DNA of 64,000 bases from an uncultured cyanobacterium (lineage in GTDB: Bacteria; Cyanobacteriota; Cyanobacteriia; Cyanobacteriales; Microcystaceae): NCBI GenBank assembly GCA_903887375.1, contig CAISPN010000034.1:26807-90806 (forward strand). Reading direction: 5' to 3'. Each line of letters begins with the position of its first letter. Position 1 is the stretch's first letter. The translations under genes and the position numbers were made by a program. The notes below the pieces were generated by a model. It saw only the letters and a list, made by a program, of their open reading frames with translations. It ran no database searches and was not told the DNA's origin. Below, in pieces: positions 60,401 through 64,000 of the stretch.

Positions 60401-61018
60401 ATGCTCTTTACAGACAATATCGCGCTCAAGCTCGGAGCAATGCCCCAACAGGTCATTGATGGAAGAAGATTACATTACTATGACAAAGGAGAAATAATTC
60501 CTTTAGATCCTCAAGGTGTATGGCAAATATGTCGCGGTGTGGTTCAACTGAGCCAGATTGATGCCCAAGGGGAAGATACTATTTTGGGATGGGCTATCTC
60601 TCAGGCTTTTTTTGGACTGTGGCTAACCCAGATAGATAACTATAGTGCTAATGCTCTCTCGGAAACTTATTTAAAATGGTACACTGTTGAGGAGTTGGAG
60701 AGATCTAATACCCTTGCCAGTCTGATGCTTAAACATGTTGTTTCTCGTCTGCGCCAAAGTGAAGCTCTACTTGCCATTACCGGACTTAAACGAGTAGAAG
60801 ATCGCTTGGTTGAACTATTAAGGTTTCTTAAAACAGAATTGGGCGAGCCAAGTATTAATGGTAATACTCGTTTAAGTATACGCCTAACTCATCAAAATAT
60901 TGCCAACACAATTGGTACAACTAGGGTTACCGTAACTCGCCTAATGGGAGAATTTCACCGTCAGGGTTTAGTGGCAACAGATGATAAACGCCATCTGATT
61001 ATCAATGAAAAAAGATAA
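60401..61018 (+). CDS. Crp/Fnr-family transcriptional regulator
   Basis: 205 residues with a cyclic-nucleotide-type beta-barrel (about 25-90), a dimer helix (about 100-130) and a winged helix with recognition region LTHQNIANTIGTTRVTVTRL near 165. It belongs to the CRP/FNR family, but I cannot match it to NtcA, SyCRP1 or another named member. No cysteine cluster of the FNR type is seen. Its ligand and target are unknown. Confidence 0.82.
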   Translation: MLFTDNIALKLGAMPQQVIDGRRLHYYDKGEIIPLDPQGVWQICRGVVQLSQIDAQGEDTILGWAISQAFFGLWLTQIDNYSANALSETYLKWYTVEELERSNTLASLMLKHVVSRLRQSEALLAITGLKRVEDRLVELLRFLKTELGEPSINGNTRLSIRLTHQNIANTIGTTRVTVTRLMGEFHRQGLVATDDKRHLIINEKR

Positions 61019-61034
61019 TATATTTTTTTGTTAA

Positions 61035-61377
61035 CGGGACCGGCCAGAATCGAACTGGCGGCCTAGCGCTTCAGATTGGTGTGAGTTTCCTCACTCTCTG
61101 GACTATTCCTTCACCATAGATAATCAAACAATCCTTAGGTGGTGGCCGTTTCTGTTGAGAGAGAGATTATTTATCTCCAAAACCTTCCCTAGGGTTCTCA
61201 CAACCAGTCTCTGCACCTTCTTCGAAATGGGAAATCATCGAAGCTTGGCTCAAGATTACCATATCTAGATAAGACTTAGGCTTCCTTGAATTTGACCACA
61301 TTCACTCCTGTAGTTTCCTAGACAGAGTGCCCGATATTTCAGGAGGCGCTCGCTCTATCCTGCTGAGCTACGGCCCC
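61035..61377 (-). tRNA. trnR-CCU: tRNA-Arg(CCU), interrupted by a group I intron
   Basis: The exons are 61341-61377 (37 bases, 5') and 61035-61071 (37 bases, 3'). Joined, they give a 74-base tRNA. Acceptor GGGGCCG pairs with CGGTCCC (one G-U) and the discriminator is G. The D arm is GCTC/GAGC. The anticodon stem AGCGC/GCGCT encloses loop CTCCTAA with anticodon CCU, the variable loop is AGGCC, and the T arm is GCCAG-TTCGATT-CTGGC. No CCA is encoded. The intron falls between U36 and A37. All base pairs were checked by hand. Confidence 0.93.
61072..61340 (-). ncRNA. Group I intron in tRNA-Arg(CCU)
   Basis: A 269-base intron. It follows a U (U36) and ends in G, as group I introns require. Core strings read in order on the minus strand: AATCTTGAGCCAAGC (P-element), GGTGCAGAGACTGG (Q/R, P7 5' side) and AAGGAATAGTCCAGAG (P7 3' side/S). 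A P2-like hairpin CACTC...GAGTG surrounds GAAA near the 5' end, and GGG about 9 bases into the intron can pair with the exon's CCU ending in a U-G pair (P1). No ORF lies inside. It is presumably self-splicing, by analogy with other bacterial tRNA introns. Confidence 0.88.
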
Positions 61378-61411
61378 AATTTAACCCCTAACATCATAAC
61401 AAAGTTATTCT

Positions 61412-61831
61412 CTAATGTGCAGGTTTTTTGCTCTCCCTGTCTATCATTATTTCAATTTGGTGTTTTAGAGCAGCTAGGGTTTGATTTTTAGGGTTTTGTT
61501 TAATTAGTTCATCAAGAGTTGGTAGACTTTTTTGTAACATAGTCACATCTCCAGTAAGCTGATACATTTTTAATCTTGCATCAGTCACGCGCTCAAGTGC
61601 AAAAGTATTTTTAGGTTCGCGCTCCAAAATTTTCTGGTAGCTTTTTTCCTGCTCAGTGAATTTTTTGATTAATTCTTCTTTGCTACTTTGTAAGTTTGTT
61701 GGCGCTGGAGAACTATTGTTGGAGCTGTTAAAAAGGCTAATAAGCGGCACAACAGCAAAACCAAGAAAGCCAACGAGCATCATTGCGATTATGATGATTT
61801 GCCGCGGATTGAATTTAGATTGTTCCGGCAT
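61412..61831 (-). CDS. Membrane-anchored TPR-like protein
   Basis: 139 residues: one N-terminal membrane helix (about 12-33), a low-complexity Ser/Asn/Pro linker, then helical TPR-like repeats (about 58-130; YQKILEREPKNTFALERV and LIKQNPKNQTLAALKHQI). The partner is unknown. Its start overlaps the 3' end of the upstream membrane protein gene by 17 bases. Confidence 0.78.
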   Translation of the reverse strand: MPEQSKFNPRQIIIIAMMLVGFLGFAVVPLISLFNSSNNSSPAPTNLQSSKEELIKKFTEQEKSYQKILEREPKNTFALERVTDARLKMYQLTGDVTMLQKSLPTLDELIKQNPKNQTLAALKHQIEIMIDRESKKPAH

Positions 61832-62432
61832 GATTTCCCCACAGCTGAAAAAATATTAGTCCAAGGATAAAAGATAGTATTCCACTTAAGCAAACTACCC
61901 AAGTGATAGAAAAATGTTTATAACCATAGCGCTGCAGGTCAATTCTTAGTAACAAAGCCCCAGCTAATATGATAAAAAAGCGAACAAAGTAAGTAAACCA
62001 AGTAAAAACCACTGGGATTAAACTGGACCAAAGTAAAATGTAGAAAAAAGTCAATACACTTGAAGAAAAGGGTTTCCTGATTATAATTTTCATTACTCGC
62101 AGGGAATCAGAGAAAAAAAGTGTAACTAAAAAAATAAAGGATGTCTCTATACTTTTTATCAAGGTTTCAACCCAGGATTTATGCTCTAGTAAGAAAGAAC
62201 TATCACCCCAGAGCTTTATTTGAGCAAAGACAAAGCGCGACAAAAACAAGTTGTCTGATCCTACTATCCACCCATAGACTCCGTATATTGTTAAGAAAAG
62301 GAGCCATGAAGGCCAGGGAAATTTCTTCAACACGGCAGATATACCTTTAACCTTGGATTTTTCACAGATTTTCTCATGCTTTGAGCAAGGGTTTGACACA
62401 ATTTTTTCGTAAAATCGTAACCAGTTGTTCAT
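61815..62432 (-). CDS. Integral membrane protein, unknown
   Basis: 205 residues with about four or five hydrophobic helices (about 42-58, 90-108, 122-143, 146-164, 177-196) after a charged, cysteine-containing N-terminus. I do not recognise it. It is translationally coupled with the TPR-like protein, and a joint membrane role is only an inference. Confidence 0.7.
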   Translation of the reverse strand: MNNWLRFYEKIVSNPCSKHEKICEKSKVKGISAVLKKFPWPSWLLFLTIYGVYGWIVGSDNLFLSRFVFAQIKLWGDSSFLLEHKSWVETLIKSIETSFIFLVTLFFSDSLRVMKIIIRKPFSSSVLTFFYILLWSSLIPVVFTWFTYFVRFFIILAGALLLRIDLQRYGYKHFSITWVVCLSGILSFILGLIFFQLWGNHAGTI

Positions 62433-62506
62433 ATAGCAAGTCTAAATTATAAACATATAGACTGTAATTGTCCCTAATTATTTTTTTGCTTTAAAGGCTA
62501 ACTACT

Positions 62507-63703
62507 ATGACAAATCAGAGAAAATCTTTTTTGACCTATCTTTCCTTGCTTTTACTAGGTGGCAGTTTGGGACTATTTGGTTCTTCTGTCCTTAACAGTA
62601 AAAGCTCGCAAAATATTAGTTCATCTACTCCAGCTGAGCAGGTCCCCAATAATTCGGCCACAGCCGCTATTCCACCGGGAGTTTCTCCTACTAGTTTTAT
62701 TACCGAAGTTGTCAAAGATAGCGGTCCTGCTGTTGTGCGGATCAATGCTTCTAAGGTTGTATCGGCAGAGATGCCCGAAGTTTTCAATGATCCTGTATTT
62801 CGCCATTTTTTCGCAGGTTCTGTACCTCAGAATCCCGAAAAACAGATTAGAAGAGGACTTGGTTCTGGCTTGATTGTCAGCTCCGATGGTCTTATCTATA
62901 CTAACGCCCATGTTATAGAAGGAGCTGATAAGGTTACTGTCACCCTTAAAGATGGCAGAACTCTTCAAGGTAAGGTATTAGGCGGTGATAAAGTGACTGA
63001 TGTTGCTGTGGTCAAAATCAATGCTACTAATCTGCCAACTGTTAAATTGGGCAACTCTGATCGATTACAAGCTGGTGAATGGGCTATCGCTATCGGTAAT
63101 CCTTTAGGCTTAGATAATACAGTAACAGCAGGGATTATCAGCGCTATTGGTCGTCACAGTTCCGATATAGGTGAAGGAAACAAGAGAGTTGATTTTCTTC
63201 AGACTGATGCGGCAATCAATCCAGGAAATTCCGGTGGGCCTTTGCTCAATTCTAGGGGTGAGGTGATTGGAATTAATACAGCAATCATTCAACATGCTCA
63301 AGGTATAGGATTTGCGATCCCAATTAATAAAGCCAAACAAGTTGCCGATCAGATAATCACCAAAGGCAAAGTTGAGCATGCCTATCTCGGTATCTATATG
63401 GTGGGAATTAATCCTGAGATTAAACAGGAAATTCAGCAACAAGCCAAAGGAATCAATATAAAGGCCGATAAAGGAGTTTTAGTGGTTAATGTTGCCAATA
63501 ATTCACCTTCATCTAAAGCAGGTATCAAACCAGGTGATGTGATCCAAAGCCTAGCTAATAGGGAAGTTAAAGATCCTAGCTCAATCCAAGATCTGGTAGA
63601 GAAAACTGAGATAGGTCAACAAATCCCCATAACTCTGGATCGCAATGGTCAAAAAATTAGTCTCAATGTGAGAGTTGAGCCCATTCCCTCTGCTGCAAAC
63701 TAG
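62507..63703 (+). CDS. HtrA/Deg-type serine protease
   Basis: 398 residues with a signal or anchor segment (about 10-30), a trypsin-like domain with the triad His in TNAHVIEGADK near 132, Asp in VTDVAVVKI near 165 and Ser in INPGNSGGPLLNSRG near 242, and one PDZ domain from about 290. It is one of the cyanobacterial HhoA/HhoB/HtrA paralogues, used in protein quality control. I cannot choose which. Confidence 0.93.
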   Translation: MTNQRKSFLTYLSLLLLGGSLGLFGSSVLNSKSSQNISSSTPAEQVPNNSATAAIPPGVSPTSFITEVVKDSGPAVVRINASKVVSAEMPEVFNDPVFRHFFAGSVPQNPEKQIRRGLGSGLIVSSDGLIYTNAHVIEGADKVTVTLKDGRTLQGKVLGGDKVTDVAVVKINATNLPTVKLGNSDRLQAGEWAIAIGNPLGLDNTVTAGIISAIGRHSSDIGEGNKRVDFLQTDAAINPGNSGGPLLNSRGEVIGINTAIIQHAQGIGFAIPINKAKQVADQIITKGKVEHAYLGIYMVGINPEIKQEIQQQAKGINIKADKGVLVVNVANNSPSSKAGIKPGDVIQSLANREVKDPSSIQDLVEKTEIGQQIPITLDRNGQKISLNVRVEPIPSAAN

Positions 63704-63721
63704 TTCTTTTTTAACTTTGCC

Positions 63722-63749
63722 AGAGCTGATCTAAGTTAAGATCAGCTCT
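63722..63749. terminator. Hairpin after the HtrA-type protease
   Basis: AGAGCTGATCT (63722-63732), loop AAGTTA, AGATCAGCTCT (63739-63749): a perfect 11-base stem, followed by a weak T tract. Confidence 0.6.
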
Positions 63750-63845
63750 ATTTGCTAAGAAAACCACTGGAGTTTTTTCTATAGCTCCTCAGAGAAGGCT
63801 ATACTTTAAACTAAGATAGAAACCCTAAACTTAAACTTGATTTAG

Positions 63846-64000
63846 ATGGACACAGGAATTGATTTACAGGGAACCTTTATCGAATCTCTCAAAGATTTAG
63901 GATTCTCACAGGGAGTTGCTAAGCTCTTCTGGATGCCCCTGCCCATGCTGTTGATGATTTTGGGTGCAACTGTTGGAGTTTTGGTCTGCGTTTGGCTAGA
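63846..64000 (+). CDS. ndhA: NDH-1 subunit 1 (NdhA), 5' end only
   Basis: The window ends inside this gene after about 51 codons. The visible start [20 protein letters not shown] and the hydrophobic segment [20 protein letters not shown] match the N-terminus of cyanobacterial NdhA. That subunit is part of the membrane arm of NDH-1, which drives respiratory and cyclic electron flow. Confidence 0.9.
   Translation, partial: MDTGIDLQGTFIESLKDLGFSQGVAKLFWMPLPMLLMILGATVGVLVCVWL

Noticed and set aside
61026..61400. Possible tmRNA or other structured RNA
   Set aside because: The 5' end GGGGCCGTAGCTCAG is a tRNA D-arm start and the exons pair fully as tRNA-Arg(CCU), so an intron-split tRNA explains it better.

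Overview
The window is chromosomal DNA of an AT-rich, oxygenic, phycobilisome-containing cyanobacterium. It encodes photosystem I (psaA, psaB, psaM), photosystem II (psbB, psbT), an allophycocyanin core subunit (apcF), the photosystem I biogenesis factor BtpA, a plastoquinone-pathway UbiA, the cyanobacterial bicarbonate transporter pair sbtA/sbtB, the start of NDH-1 subunit ndhA, an NtcA-type glnA promoter and the pilus-motility protein HmpF. The protein set looks like a beta-cyanobacterium of the Chroococcales or a neighbouring group. I cannot name the species. Because CP47 is present, photosystem-II-less symbionts such as UCYN-A are excluded.

Layout. 1-2.9 kb: a C-terminal processing protease, then the least gene-dense stretch, which holds a decayed remnant of an MmeI-type restriction-methylation protein. 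2.9-8.2 kb: sbtAB, ribBA, apcF and glnA. 8.2-16.6 kb: an SLH porin, a CASTOR/POLLUX-like channel, recD2 and mntH. 16.7-33.8 kb: a mostly forward run of housekeeping and conserved unknown genes (aroQ, hisS, yraN-like, MOSC, metallophosphoesterase, ParA, moaA, rnz), with pyruvate-kinase-like and btpA genes on the minus strand. 33.9-47.6 kb: purA, rplY, an M20 amidohydrolase, ppx, the plastoquinone ubiA, psaM, hmpF, a glycosyltransferase, then pth-DUF2811, nudix-folK and pyrH-frr on the minus strand. 47.8-56.4 kb: the photosystem block psbB, psbT, nrdR, psaA, psaB. 56.4-64 kb: carA, an HTH/acidic protein with DUF3172 and HAD genes, DUF1269, a Crp/Fnr regulator, a split tRNA gene, two membrane-linked unknowns, an HtrA-type protease and the start of ndhA.

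The genome is compact. Many convergent genes overlap at their 3' ends by 4-27 bases, several operon partners overlap or abut, and non-ATG starts are common. Strong hairpin terminators close glnA, rplY, psaM, psbB, psbT and psaB.

The most notable observation is tRNA-Arg(CCU) on the minus strand (61035-61377). It is interrupted between anticodon base 36 and base 37 by a 269-base intron with group I core motifs. Other points of interest are the MmeI-family remnant, a complete NtcA class-II promoter at glnA, a pyruvate-kinase-like protein with a replaced N-terminus and no C-terminal regulatory domain, and a hairpin in the psaA leader. I found no CRISPR array, insertion sequence, prophage or convincing new multi-gene defence or biosynthetic system.
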